Positions 1 through 11,003 of a stretch of DNA of 64,000 nt are shown here, piece by piece (positions within the stretch are counted from its first letter, which is position 1; every line of letters starts with the position of its first letter). Source of the DNA: Dasypus novemcinctus (taxonomy: Eukaryota; Chordata; Mammalia; Cingulata; Dasypodidae); contig NC_080694.1 of assembly GCF_030445035.2 (NCBI RefSeq), positions 72,617,147-72,681,146 of the forward strand. Direction: 5' to 3'. The position numbers and the translations under genes are program-made. A model generated the notes under the pieces. The model did no database searches and was not told the origin of the DNA. It saw nothing but the letters and a program-made list of their open reading frames with translations.

Positions 1-1970
1 GACTTTATTGGAACCATCAGTGAAATCTGAGTATGAACTATAGTTTAGATAGCAGTAATAAAATAATGTTAAATTCCTGAATTTGAAACTATACTGTGAT
101 TATGTAAGAGGATATCTTTGATGTTAGAAGTTAAGACAAAAATGTTCAGAAGTGTTTACTCTCATATAGTTCCTTAAAGTTAGTAAGTACTACATAGAAA
201 TTAAGCAAATATAGCAGATATGAACAAATGGAGATTCTAAGTGAGGAATATATAGGACCATAGAAATATTTTTGCAACTTTTTTGTAAATTTTGTAAATT
301 TTCAAAAGTTTAAAAGGTGATCCACATGATTTATGCTCAAACTACATAGACAAAGCAAATTAAAAATCCAGGCATGCATTGAATAGGGCAGGGAAATGCA
401 ATTCTGCTATCTACTTTGAAGGATAGAGTGGATCAATATTTATGAATATACCTAATTTTCACTGTCTTCACAGTATACAATTTCAAGCAAATGAAAAATA
501 ATAACTTCATAATATTTCTGCTAATAAAATTGTCAAATGTCTTAAAAGTTGAAAAATCACAGTTAGCAAAAGCTCATGAAGATGATAATTTCATTTGCTA
601 TACCCAATACTAATGTGAATGTGGAATACTACAAATATGTGTATGATAATTTGGCAATACCATTTCAGTCTTACCCATTAATAGCATTTCTGAGAAACTC
701 AGCCGGCACATGGCACATGACACATGGCACATTCATATATGATTGCTTCTTTTCAGTAGTATTTAGAATGAACAGAACAAGAAAGTAATGCAATTGTTCT
801 ACAGTAGAAAGTAATTAAATGCATTTTGATATATCTATATGGCAAAATATAATTTGCAGGTATTATAAACAAGTTTTTAAAGAATCTTGGAATATTCTTA
901 GCATATAATGCACTTGAAAAGAGCAAGGTATAAAACTTCATTGACAGGAAAGAGGAAAAAGCTACTATGTCAATTTGGTGAACTTTAAATATTTTGAATT
1001 TAAGGATGTGCTGTTTTCCATCAATCTATTTGTTTTTACTAAAATATAGGCAGCACACCTTATTATTTTTAAAAGAAAAAACTATTAATAATAATATATA
1101 AGTAATTAAATTTTTATTTTTACTGACATATGCAATTTCTTTGGTCCTAGAGCATTTAAGTTTATATCCCATCATGGATTTTCAATCCCCATGTAAATTC
1201 TGACCCATTTCTGTTATATTGATTTTAGTGAACTACACAGAAATTGGTACTGAGGGTAGGATACTGTGGTTACAAGTACCAAAAATATTAAAAATGCTTC
1301 TTAATTGGCTAAAGAGTACATTTTGGAAGAAGTGTGAAATGCTAAATTAGAAAGGTCTAGCTACCTTGAACAGAATAGAAATATAGACGCTAAGGGTACT
1401 TCCCTTAGGCCTTAGAAAGAATTCTTGAATGTGTCATTGCAAACTAGAAGAAAGATAACCCTTGTTTTAAAGTGGCAGAGAAGTTGGCAAAATCGAGTCA
1501 TACCACCATTATGCTTAACCCTACAGTATAGTTTCATATCTCTGAAAATTCTTTCCATGGAATGAATGAAAACTTGCATTTTGGATTTAGCTAAATGGAA
1601 AAGTAAAACTACCCACAGTAGCTAAACTATTCATAGTTTCAATACCTCACATTTAAATTTTCTTCCCCTACAACTAATATGGGAGTGCTTTGATGAGTCA
1701 AATCAAACTTTGCTCCTATGCTCAAGGAGCTAAGAGTCTAGTGATAAGACATTTATCAAGTGCTTTCCATAAATCCAATTAAAGATGACATTGGTATATA
1801 TAGGTTTGGGGAAAAAGACATCTCATATCTTTATTTTTGTTTGTTTTCAGTGCCTTGCATTTCTTAATAATATGTTTTCAAAGACAATCAGCTTTTTTAA
1901 CACCATGAAAGATATTGTTTCTGACTGATTTGCAATGTCACATTTAGTAAACATACAATTTAAATGTATG
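1..1970. other. AT-rich intergenic sequence, no gene seen
   Basis: This stretch is AT-rich. The only open frames are short ones (62-70 codons) without family motifs. I recognise no repeat family, RNA gene or splice structure here. It may hold ancient, heavily diverged transposon pieces that cannot be called by eye. Confidence 0.5.
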
Positions 1971-2371
1971 AGGGAAACAGATGTGGCTCAAGTGATGAGC
2001 TCCCACCTACCACATAGGAGACCCTGTGTTTGATTCCTAGGGCCTCCTGTTGAAAGGCAAGCTGACCTGGCCTTGGAGAGTTGGTGGCTGTGCCACAATG
2101 AGTTGGTGCAGCAAGATGACCCAACAAAGGGAGACGTAGAGGAGAGACAGTGAGGGGTGCAGCAGACCAGGGAGCTGAGGTGGCTCAGGCAGTTGAATGC
2201 CTCTCTCCCACCCTGGAGGTCATGGGATCGGTTCCTCGTGCCTCCTAAAGAGAAAGGTGAGAATAAAAAAAGACAAGGAGACAAGGAAGAGCACACAGTG
2301 AATGCACACAGAAAGCAGACAGTGAGCACAAACAACAGAAAGGGGCTAATAAATAAAGTCTAAAAAACAGC
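1971..2371 (+). repeat. DAS-type SINE, composite with two tRNA-like heads
   Basis: This is a tRNA-derived short interspersed element copied by L1 machinery. A head with tRNA-like A and B boxes (GTGGCTCAAG and GTTTGATTCC) lies at about 1,971-2,046. A second, related head (GTGGCTCAGGC and ATCGGTTCC) lies at about 2,168-2,250. Between them is a linker containing GCAGCAAGATGACCCAACAA. After the second head comes the characteristic ACACAGTGAATGCACACAGA-like region and an AATAAATAAA-rich tail. The same composite order recurs at 7,459-7,858 and, inverted, at 49,678-49,992. The family is typical of xenarthrans, which is the main taxonomic clue in this window. Confidence 0.85.
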
Positions 2372-3039
2372 AACCGTTAAAAAATAATATATATATGTAC
2401 ATATGCCTCATTTTGCTCTTAGCATTTGTTATTTTCTTCTGATGCTACCTACCTCTTGTGCTAAAATTCGGTAATAATTCTGCCCTACTTACTGGGTAAA
2501 GTCAAAACATTTTGCCTAAACTGTTGGCACCTTCTGGTATGTCTTATGTGCACAGTTTTAACCATACTAAATTACTCATAATTCCTGACAAGTTTGTTGT
2601 GTAATTCTACTTATTGCCTAAAATGTTTCTTCTTCTATGTCCTTGCATTGCTAAATCCAGATACTTTCAGTGTCTCAATTGGAGGGTTATTTCCCCCAGA
2701 AAAATCAATAAGAACAGCTCTCCTATCACACTACTTTCATGCAGTGCTCCTCAAATGTCCTCATAGAAACCCTCGCCTCCCCCTGCAAATAGCATTTATC
2801 AATTTTTAAAAAATCTGCCACTCCTGATTATAATAGAAGAGCTGACCATGGATAAGCTACATGATACAGCAGGATCCAAATAAAGCCATTGACATACATG
2901 GTAGAGAAAGGTTCCTTTCCTTAATGAAATACAGATTTTTAAAAAGATATTTCAAGGAAAAAATAAATACATAAACACACATGAAAATAATTTTAATTGC
3001 ATTTCAATTAAGAAATGCAAATTGAGAATTTGAATATAT
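2372..3039. other. Intergenic sequence, nothing recognised
   Basis: AT-rich sequence with one 71-codon frame that shows no family motif. No repeat family could be assigned. Confidence 0.4.
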
Positions 3040-3430
3040 TTTCTCTCAACATGTTGGTATATACTTAAGTGACAGTTATAAACCAGTATTGCTGCAAATA
3101 TGAGAAAAGAGCCAGTCTCTTAATTTTTGTTGAGGAATATAAATCCTTTTGTAAGACATTTTGCCATTATCTGTCAAATGAAAAATGTACAAACCTTTTG
3201 AACAAACTTTCAATAGTTTCATTTCCTGGAATTTATCTTGTATGAATATGTACATTGATTCCCAAAAAATATTTGCACAGCATTATTTTCATGTGAAAAA
3301 TGGGAAACAACCTAAATGATCACCAAGAAAAAACTTGCTAACTGGTAGTTACATAGATTTAACAGAATTATATACAAATATGCATGTAATCATGTGTTGG
3401 TAATTAAAACTATCTTGTGTGGCAGAGCAT
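3040..3430 (+). repeat. Ancient L1M-type LINE fragment
   Basis: The order of words matches the 3' end of old eutherian L1 elements. CTGTCAAATGAAAAATG is followed by a 'caattccacttctaggaatttatcc'-like stretch, then GGGAAACAACCTAAATGATC and a 'ggtacatccatacaatgg'-like segment. Divergence from these remembered patterns is high, so the copy is old and its ends are approximate. Confidence 0.45.
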
Positions 3431-4044
3431 TTAATTTGCATGATATAACAAATTATATTTTATACAAAGGAATATGCCTAGCTTTAACAGAAGTACATAT
3501 TTAATTTTCACTTTATATTTGGATTGATTTTAATTCTGAATAGGTATTATTCCAAAAAAGATGAACATTTGAAAAAAATTTAAAATGATTTATTTTGATT
3601 CTCTACTTAGTTTTGACCATAAAACAAACTTGATATCATAAGGAACACATCTTTTTATATCGTTACCAAATAATTCATATCATAATAAATTGGATGCATG
3701 ATGTCTAATGCATAAATCCAGTCTTTGACTCGGGTACTTTATTCTACAACTTCAAAACTTCCCAGCTCCCCTGATTTCTGATCTCACAATTTGACAACCA
3801 CAAAATTAAGATTATCGCCCTACTGCTCCTTGGCAACATCTCAAGGAATTTGGTGAGTTAAAAGTAAATGATTTTTTTTTAAAAAACATTAAATAATTAA
3901 AATTATTTTAAAAGATTTTAGTTTCAGAGACTGTTTGGTCAACAAAAAAAAAGCTAGTAGATTTCTGTATAATTGCATATATATTAATATATATTTTTTA
4001 CCACTGAGCAACACCCACTCTGCTGCATATTCTTTTTAGTTTAA
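3431..4044. other. AT-rich intergenic sequence
   Basis: AT-rich sequence with a short TA-rich run near 3,975-3,997. No gene or clear repeat family is visible. Confidence 0.4.
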
Positions 4045-4819
4045 ATTTTAGTTTCTAAGCCTCTCCTGTTACTCTAACAGGACCTGTGGTTGGTGCTGGG
4101 GTTTGCTGTATACTCAGTGGACCTGAATCTCTGGACTGTCCATGTGATAGCCAGGCCCTGAGTCTCAACAGACTTGCAACACCTACCCTCTGGTTTAGTG
4201 AACTTACCCCAGCCAGCTAAAAGGGAGGTGAAGAAGGTCAATCACCACACCAGGGAGCCAAGAGTGCCTACAACTGCAAGCAGGAGAATTGCATCCATCA
4301 TCCAAGTGGAATCTATGCCCCCTCTCGATATAAAGGTGGAGTGGACATAACCATCCCAGAGTCCACAGAATGGAATAATAGAGTATGGATTACAGTGGAC
4401 TTACTGATATTTTATTCTGGAACTATTGTGATTAGTAATGGAAGAAAATGTAACATTGATGTGGAGAAAGAGGCCAAGGTAGCCACTTAGGGTAGGGAGA
4501 GGGAAGAAAAGATGTGATGTGGAGCACTTTCAGGACTTAGAGTTGTCTGGGTGATACTGCAGGGACAATTACTGAACATTGTATGTCCTACCATGGCCCA
4601 CTGGCTGGACTGGCAGAGAGTGTAAACTATAATGTGGACCATTGTCCATGTGGTGCAGCAGTGCTCAGAGATGTATTCACCAAGTGCAATGAATGTCCCA
4701 TCATGATGGAGGAGGTTGTTGGTATGGGAGGAGTGGGGTGAGTGGGGTGGGGGCGGTATATGGGGACCTCATATTTTTTAATGTACATTTAAAAAAATAA
4801 ATAAAAACAAAAAAAATTT
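4045..4819 (+). repeat. 5'-truncated copy of the xenarthran L1 3' UTR
   Basis: The sequence runs parallel to the 3' UTR of the large L1 (21,800-22,490) and to the copy at 48,900-49,590. Shared landmarks, in order, are: a sentence-like block around ATCTCTGGACTGTCCATGTG; CAACAGACTTGCAACACCTA; CACCACACCAGGGAGCCAAG; a block ending in CATTGTATGTCCTACCATGG; and a G-rich GGAGGAGTGGGGTGAGTGGG segment. It ends in an A-rich tail near 4,790-4,819. It is a typical 5'-truncated L1 insertion with no coding part. Confidence 0.75.
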
Positions 4820-5339
4820 AGTTTGTTTGTGTAGGCTCTACCACTGGCTATATACTACCAAACATACTTTCATATTTATAGTATGCTCTTAAATTAAATA
4901 TATCTTTTATTCTTACAAAAAATGGGTCAGTTCGGAGAAAATCTATTCATTTTTCAAATGTTTATTAATTCTTCATTAAAGCATAGAATTAATGTATATA
5001 AATTACTAGGAAAAGCATTGAGATGTTTTATTTTCCTACATTTCCTCCCAATTTCTAAATGAAAATAAGGCACAGTCTGCCTTTCATTTCATTGAATAGT
5101 TGGCTTATTTACTCTTATCTCTTTCATATTCTAAAGATGTGAGAAAGGAAAAATGGAAACACACATTGGGAATGTTGAAGTACAAGATTTTGCTTCCACC
5201 TATTGCAATCCACCTTTTGGATAGCTCACTCCTACTTTTTTGATAAATTGAAGAATTGTTGTGTTAGCCCTTGCTGTCCTTCTAAGTAATTGAAGGATAA
5301 AACCTCAAAGATTCTGAATAAAGAGACCAATGTTTCCTG
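4820..5339. other. Intergenic sequence, nothing recognised
   Basis: AT-rich single-copy-looking DNA. No open frame of note and no repeat match within the window. Confidence 0.4.
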
Positions 5340-5349
5340 TTAAAAGTCA

Positions 5350-5545
5350 AGGGAGGAGCAGATGGTGTAGCTCAGATGTTTGAGCACCTGCTTCCCATGT
5401 GTGAGGTCCAAGGCTCAATCTCTGGTACCTCCTGAAAAAAAGGAAGTAAAAAAATGGAGAGCTGGTTTAGCTCAGTATTTGTGTCTGAGCACCTGTTTCC
5501 ATGTACGAGGTCTGGGTTCAATTCCTGATACCTCCAAAAAAACTC
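5350..5545 (+). repeat. DAS-I-like SINE dimer (tRNA-Ala-like monomers)
   Basis: Two head-to-tail monomers, at about 5,350-5,440 and 5,455-5,545, each resemble a tRNA-Ala gene. Each has an A box (TGTAGCTCAGATG and TTTAGCTCAG), an anticodon-arm-like CTTCCCATGTGTGAGGTCC or TTCCATGTACGAGGTCTGG, and a B box (CTCAATCTC and GTTCAATTCC), followed by TACCTCC and an A-rich linker or tail. The monomers are too diverged to be functional tRNA genes. This is simpler and probably older than the composite SINE type at 1,971 and 7,459. Confidence 0.75.
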
Positions 5546-5559
5546 CAAGCAAACAAATG

Positions 5560-6686
5560 TGAAGGAAAAGAACAAGGGAGACTTTCACTTAAGCAGTTAC
5601 TTTCAAGAGGAAAGAGTGTGACCCAAGGGATCTCATTAAAAATTTTAACAGTTACCAGTATTTATGATTTCATTTTTCTCCATATCCCCAGAGATTCTGC
5701 CACTTTGAACTTTCACTTCTTGCAATGCTCTTTGAAGCTGCTAAAATTTTTAGGCAAATTTCAAAGCAGTTCATGCAACAAAATTACCTCTAGTGTTCTT
5801 TCTCTTAGAGAATAAAGAAAATAAGTGAACTGATTGTTGTTGGAAATGAAAGTGAATCCATTACAACACACTCCCAAGTCTTCATTCCTTCTCAGTCACC
5901 AGACAAGCATCAAAGTAACAATGAGGAATTACCAGGTCACCAGGGACTGGCAACCCTTCAGAGTCAGTATCTAATCACCTCCTTCTCCAGGGTGCAACCA
6001 ACTCATTAAATGGCTGACATGTCCCTCTGGGGAAGAATCTTAAATTATATTTTACAACATAGCAGGATCATTTCTTAAAAAGGTTGTCTTCTCGCTCATT
6101 TGAGGGGTCTGGATCTGGGAATTGGTTTATGTCTGGAAAATGGGAAAGAGGCCATGAAAACTATGTTGATTGAAGTTATGCTTCTGATCCCAGATGTAGA
6201 AATTTCCTCCTAATATACTCCAACTAACATCTTAGTAGTATGCCTTAGTATTTCATTTCCAGTAAAATTATGATAAATTGTCTACTACCACAGATACCTG
6301 TATGCCAAAATACCCTGTCCTCCTGCTTAATTGTGCTCATTATTCTCACCTTGTCTATGATGGCTGAGTGGCCTTTGACGTCTAATTTTCTGGATATCAT
6401 TATTCTCTGTATCAGATATCCAGTTCCACAGCTGCATTTCCCATCATCTCCAGACCACAGAAGTTAGATGCTATAGCACATTTTAAGAACACTGATGCCC
6501 TCCTCACCACGTCTCTTCTAAATTCCTTAGTGAAGAAAATGCCCTCCAAGTCTTCCACAGGGACTGTTTAGGAGGTGGCCAGCCCATCACATTAAATAGA
6601 TTCCAAAAGTCCTATGTTCCTGTGCCCACCGATTCCTTATTCTCCAATATTTGAGGGAAGTTCCAGCATTGCAATTTCATTTACTG
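5560..6686. other. Intergenic sequence, no gene seen
   Basis: The longest frames here (65 and 104 codons) lack any recognisable domain. No repeat in this stretch matches another part of the window well enough to name. Confidence 0.4.
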
Positions 6687-6915
6687 GTTTTTTTTTATTC
6701 ATTTTTAAAGAAGTTTTGGATTACAGGAAAGTTACTTTGAAAATATAGGGGATTTCCAACTACCCCACCCCTCTTCCTCTCACATTTCCCCCTATTAATA
6801 ACATCTTACATGAGTGTGGTGCATTTGTTACAACTGATGAACACATATTGAAGCATTGCCAGTAACCATGGTCTATAGTTTATATTACAGTGTACATTTG
6901 GACTGCTTTTTTTCC
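6687..6915 (-). repeat. L1 3' UTR fragment, antisense
   Basis: In antisense orientation this copies the terminal part of an L1 3' UTR subfamily. A TTTTTTTATTCATTTTTAAA tail is followed by an AGGGGATTTCCAACTACCCC-like block, ACATCTTACATGAGTGTGGT and TATAGTTTATATTACAGTGT. It is closely paralleled by the next fragment at 7,035-7,457 and by the sense copy at 52,980-53,225. Confidence 0.65.
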
Positions 6916-7034
6916 CCAAGGGGAAGTGCCACATTTATTGCATTATTTATGAATTTTTAACCATTTAACATGTGCAAAATTGTGGTACTATTTTTAGTGT
7001 TTCCTATATTCTGTTTACTGTATGATTGAAGAAA

Positions 7035-7457
7035 TTAAAATTTTTTATTTTTTTTAAAGAAGCTTTAGATTACATACATTTTACATAAAAAAGATAGGGT
7101 ATTCCCATATGCCCCACTCCTTCCCCTCCCCCACTTCCCCCATTAACAACATCTTTCATTATTGTGGTACATGTGTTACAACCGATGAATACTTATTGAA
7201 GCATTCCTACTAACCACAGACTACAGTTTACATTATAGTTTACACTTTGCCCTGCACAATTTTGTAGGTTATGACAAAATATACAGTGGTCTGTATCTGT
7301 TATTGTGATACCATGTAAGCTAATTCCAACATCCTTAAAATGGCCCCATGTTACACCTATTCTTCCCTCTCCCTCCCCTCAGAACCTCAGGCCACTGCAT
7401 TTATATCAATGATAAAAGTTCTTCCATTGCTGAATAATAATGTATATAATAGAGTAA
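7035..7457 (-). repeat. L1 3' UTR fragment, antisense, second copy
   Basis: A second antisense copy of the same subfamily lies 350 bases after the first. It repeats the words GGGTATTCCCATATGCCCCA, ACATCTTTCATTATTGTGGT and ACAGTTTACATTATAGTTTA. It extends further into the UTR than the first copy, up to TTCTTCCATTGCTGAATAAT. A DAS SINE follows directly at 7,459. Confidence 0.65.
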
Positions 7458-7458
7458 T

Positions 7459-7858
7459 AATGGAAACACACCTGTCTCTAGCAATTGGGCTTCTTTCTAT
7501 CATATGGGAGGTCCAGGGTTTGATTCCCAGGGACTCCTGGTGAAGGCAAGCTGGCCTGAGCAGAAAGCTGGCCCACGTGGGGTGCTGGCCCACATGAAGA
7601 GCTGGAGCAGCAAGATGATGCAATAAAAAGAGACACAGAGGAGTGTCAACAAGAGGTGCAACGATCAGGGAGCTGAGGTGGTACAAGAGATTGAGTGCCT
7701 CTCTCCCACTCTGGAAGGTCCCAGGATTGGTTCCTGGTGTTGCCTAAAGAGAAGACAAACAGACACAAAAGAACACAAAGTGAATGGACACAGAGAGTAG
7801 ACAATGAGCACTAAAACAACCAGGGGGTAGGAATAAATAAATAAACCTTTAAAAAATG
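7459..7858 (+). repeat. DAS-type SINE, composite
   Basis: It has the same architecture as the SINE at 1,971: a diverged first head (about 7,459-7,535), then a linker with GAGCAGCAAGATGATGCAAT and AAAAAGAGACACAGAGGAG. The second head (about 7,665-7,745) has GTGGTACAAGAGATTGAGTG and TTGGTTCCTGGT. The tail has GAATGGACACAGAGAGTAGA and AATAAATAAATAAACC. Eight bases further on begins the 5' end of the large L1. The L1 therefore probably inserted into or beside this SINE's A-rich tail, making the SINE the older of the two. Confidence 0.85.
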
Positions 7859-7865
7859 AAAACAG

Positions 7866-9961
7866 AGGGGAGGAGACAAGATGGTCGCTGAGTAAACTTG
7901 CCTTTGTGGTCTGTCCCGGGAAGAGACGGCTGGGCGCGGCGGCAGGTTCTCCAAGGCGAGGCTTTTTCGGGATTTTTGCAGGGCAGAAGTGTCGGGACAT
8001 CGATTGGGTGGAAAGGTAATGGAGAGGATTGGTCTAGTAGATATAATTTGGGTTCTATTGCCTGCAGGTGAGACCCGCGCACGGGCTCCTCCCTGTTGGG
8101 GGTGGGGGGAACCGCGGTCCTGTCCTGGGGTTCCGCTTTTGGATGGCTCTGAAGGACTAAGGAGTTCGGGAGCTCTGGGTGAGCTGTTGACAGGTTGATG
8201 TGACAGATCGCCTTTGTGGATCGATTTCGGAAGATAGACAGTGTTTTGTTGTGAAGCGGGAGAAACTTTTGAGTGAGAATATAAACAATAGCGCATCCGC
8301 CTGAAGCCCCGCCCCCAAAAGCCCGGCAACCGTTCTCCAACCCAAATAGGCTGTAGGCAATAAAGAGAAGTAATTGGAAAATTGATCTAGGCTGTGGCAA
8401 GGGGGGTGGACACGTCTGGAAGCAGATTAGGGAATATTCTGTGAAGCTTGAGAATTCTGGTATTGGAATCTGTTTTCGGCGTCACTGGCCGGGCTTCGGA
8501 TCTGTACTAGTAAAGTGGCTGCAGTGTAGAGGTGCCCTCTAGTGGCAGTGCTTTGGAATCACAGGACGGGAGCTGTCCAAAAGCTGAAGTGAAGGATAAC
8601 GTACTAATGAGCCCAGCAAAGTGAATTGCAGGGTTCAGCCACAATATAGAGTTTGTGGATCTGACTTCCCCCATAGGGTTGGCACCCAGCTGTGGGGATC
8701 CCTGAGGGCTGTGTTACACTGCGGGGCTCCCAGGCTTCCTGTTGACGAGATTGGAGGCTGCCAGGTGTGAATTCCCTAAATTCTGGTGGCCCACACTACA
8801 GAGACTCACACCTCTTGAGTCCTCAATATCTCAGACTTTCCATCCCTGAATCCATCACGAACTGAGGTCCATCTGAGGTCCTTAAATGCCCTAGCCTTCA
8901 ACGTTGGTGTTTTTTCTTTATCGTTTCATTTTGTTTTGTTTTTATTTTCATTTTGACTTATTCTTTACTTTTTTCAATTTCCTGACTGCTAACACCGCAT
9001 TATCCCCTAGTCTTCTCTCACAGCGTATCCCCCAAAGTCTTTTTTTACTCAGTTATTTAAGGGTTTTTTTTTTTTTTGTGGTAGGTGCTGTGTAGTGGGT
9101 GTTTTAATTCTGGTTCATGTATATCTGTTTTTTTTTTATTTTTTCTTTCTTTCCCCTACCTGTTCCCCACCCCTGGCCACACTCTTTTCCTTTCTTCCTC
9201 TCATCCCTTCCTCCCCCCCCTTTTTTTACTTTCTTTTTTTCCCTTTTTATTCTGTTGTCTCTCTCCCTCTTGTCCCTCATATTCTACTTAGTTTATTTTA
9301 ACTCAATTATACAATAGGTGTGGCAGGAAATACCTCACATTCGCTGGGTTTTCTCATCCTTCACTGCCTCATTTCTGTGTGAACTGATTTAGGCTACCTA
9401 CACTATCCTCTCTCCCCTACATCTTGATATCCGCCGCCATCTACTGGCTCTCCTATATTCCACCTCCCACCTCCCTTTCTTCGATCCACAAAGGGTCTAA
9501 GTCTTAATTTCTAATACCTTTGTTTTGTTTTCTGTCTGTTATCCACTCTTGAAACTATTACCTTTCTTTTCTCTTTCCCTCTATCACGAAATCAATAGCT
9601 TTTTAGATCATACCATATTCCTCCCGTATTCAATCATCTACCTCATAATAGGTACTCTACCTACTGCTATAACTCTACACAATTTACATGAATCTAACCT
9701 CCATCCTCCCAGATCTCATATTCTTGCTTTGTTAACATATATCACCAATACTACTTTACACTTTTCCCTTGCTTACACAATTGCCTTTCCCCAACACTAA
9801 TACTTTCCTTTAAAGTGAACTTAACCAACAACAAGTAACTAGAATAAGAAGAAAAAAGTGACAAAGAGAAGATATAATACCTATGCAAAAATAACAGCTA
9901 ATTAACCTACAAGAGCAGACAAAGAAGCTAAGGAACTGATAAAATCCATCAAAATAAAGAG
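7866..9961 (+). promoter_or_regulatory. L1 5' UTR with internal promoter
   Basis: The element starts GAGGGGAGGAGACAAGATGG. This matches the G-rich start and CAAGATGG YY1-like site seen near +12 in other mammalian L1 promoters. The first kilobase is GC-richer than the surroundings and has scattered CpGs. A strong pyrimidine-rich tract (poly-T and CT runs) occupies about 8,904-9,310. The final 600 bases before ORF1 become A-rich. Promoter function is inferred from the family; no transcription evidence can be read from sequence. Confidence 0.75.
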
Positions 9962-10933
9962 ATGACCAGAAAGCAACAAAAATCTACAAACCAAACCAGT
10001 AATCAGGAAAACATGGCTGAATCCAATCAACAAACAAATAATCACGAAGGGGAGCAAAACTTGGCACAAGCAATGAAAGATCTCAGAACATTTATCACCG
10101 ACAAATTTGACGAAGTAATGAAAGAGGTTAACAACATGAAGACATCACTTGGAGGGGAAATTGCAGACATACGCAAAAACATAACAGATATGATGGGAAT
10201 GAACACCACAGTTCAAGAAATCAAAAATACTCTTGCAGCAAATATCGGCAGACTAGAAGAGACAGAGCAGAGAATTAGTGATGTGGAAGACAGTACATCA
10301 GAAATCAAACAGATAGTAGAAGGGGTCAATAAGAAGATAGAAAAAATCCAGTTAGGATTTAGGGACCTGAATGACAATGCAAAACGCTCAAACATACGTA
10401 TTATAGGCATTCCAGAAGGTGAAGAGAAGGGAAAGGGGTCAGAAGGAGTGTTGCAGGAAATAATGGCTGAAAACTTCCCAAATCTACTGAAAGAGAAGAC
10501 AGATGTGCATATCCAAGAAGCACAGCGCACTCCACAAGTCATAAACCCCAACAGGCCCACCCCAAGACATATACTTGTCAAATTATCCAATGCTCAAGAC
10601 AAAGAGAAAATCCTAAAAGCAGCAAGAGAAAAGAAAACCATCACATACAAGGGAAGCTCAATTAGATTAAGTGCTGATTTCTCTTCTGAAACCATGGAGG
10701 CAAGAAGGCAGTGGTATGATATAGTCAAGGTACTAAAGGAAAAAAATTTCCAACCAAGAATACTCTATCCAGCTAAACTAGCATTCAAACATGATGGAGA
10801 GTTCAAAATATTCGCAGACAAACAGAAACTGAAAGAGTATACCAAAAAGAAACCTCACCTTCAAGAAATTCTAAAGGGAGTTCTGCAGGAAGAAAGGAAA
10901 AAACAGGAAAGGCAGAGTTGGAGGAGAGTATAA
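9962..10933 (+). CDS. L1 ORF1 protein (RNA-binding chaperone), intact
   Basis: The 323-codon frame starts ATG ACC AGA AAG and has no internal stop. ORF1p coats L1 RNA as trimers to form the ribonucleoprotein needed for retrotransposition. The order is as in mammalian ORF1p. A polar N-terminus (about 1-35) is followed by a heptad-rich coiled coil (about 40-135). Next come the RRM core, opening with NIRIIGIPEGEE at 144-155, and a basic C-terminal domain with ARRQWYDIVKVLKEKNFQPR near 240-260. Length is close to the usual 330-340 residues. It is followed by a 70-base A-rich spacer before ORF2, as usual. The reading frame has stayed open while ORF2 decayed, which suggests a fairly recent insertion. 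Confidence 0.92.
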   Translation: MTRKQQKSTNQTSNQENMAESNQQTNNHEGEQNLAQAMKDLRTFITDKFDEVMKEVNNMKTSLGGEIADIRKNITDMMGMNTTVQEIKNTLAANIGRLEETEQRISDVEDSTSEIKQIVEGVNKKIEKIQLGFRDLNDNAKRSNIRIIGIPEGEEKGKGSEGVLQEIMAENFPNLLKEKTDVHIQEAQRTPQVINPNRPTPRHILVKLSNAQDKEKILKAAREKKTITYKGSSIRLSADFSSETMEARRQWYDIVKVLKEKNFQPRILYPAKLAFKHDGEFKIFADKQKLKEYTKKKPHLQEILKGVLQEERKKQERQSWRRV

Positions 10934-11003
10934 GACCAACAACAACAACAAAAAAGACAAAAAAAATACAAAAAAAAATGACAAACACAAATCCAATCAA
11001 AAT

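Noticed and set aside
5350-5545. Two possible tRNA-Ala genes
   Set aside because: Stem pairing is lost, the units occur as a dimer with an A-rich linker, and the context is that of a SINE.
7811-8400. Frames of 172 and 183 codons antisense in the L1 5' UTR
   Set aside because: They lie in noncoding promoter sequence of the L1, with low-complexity Pro/Ser-rich content. There is no support for an antisense ORF0-like protein in the right place or orientation.
9085-9317. Several overlapping plus-strand frames rich in Phe/Leu/Pro
   Set aside because: They are products of the pyrimidine-rich tract in the L1 5' UTR, not coding.
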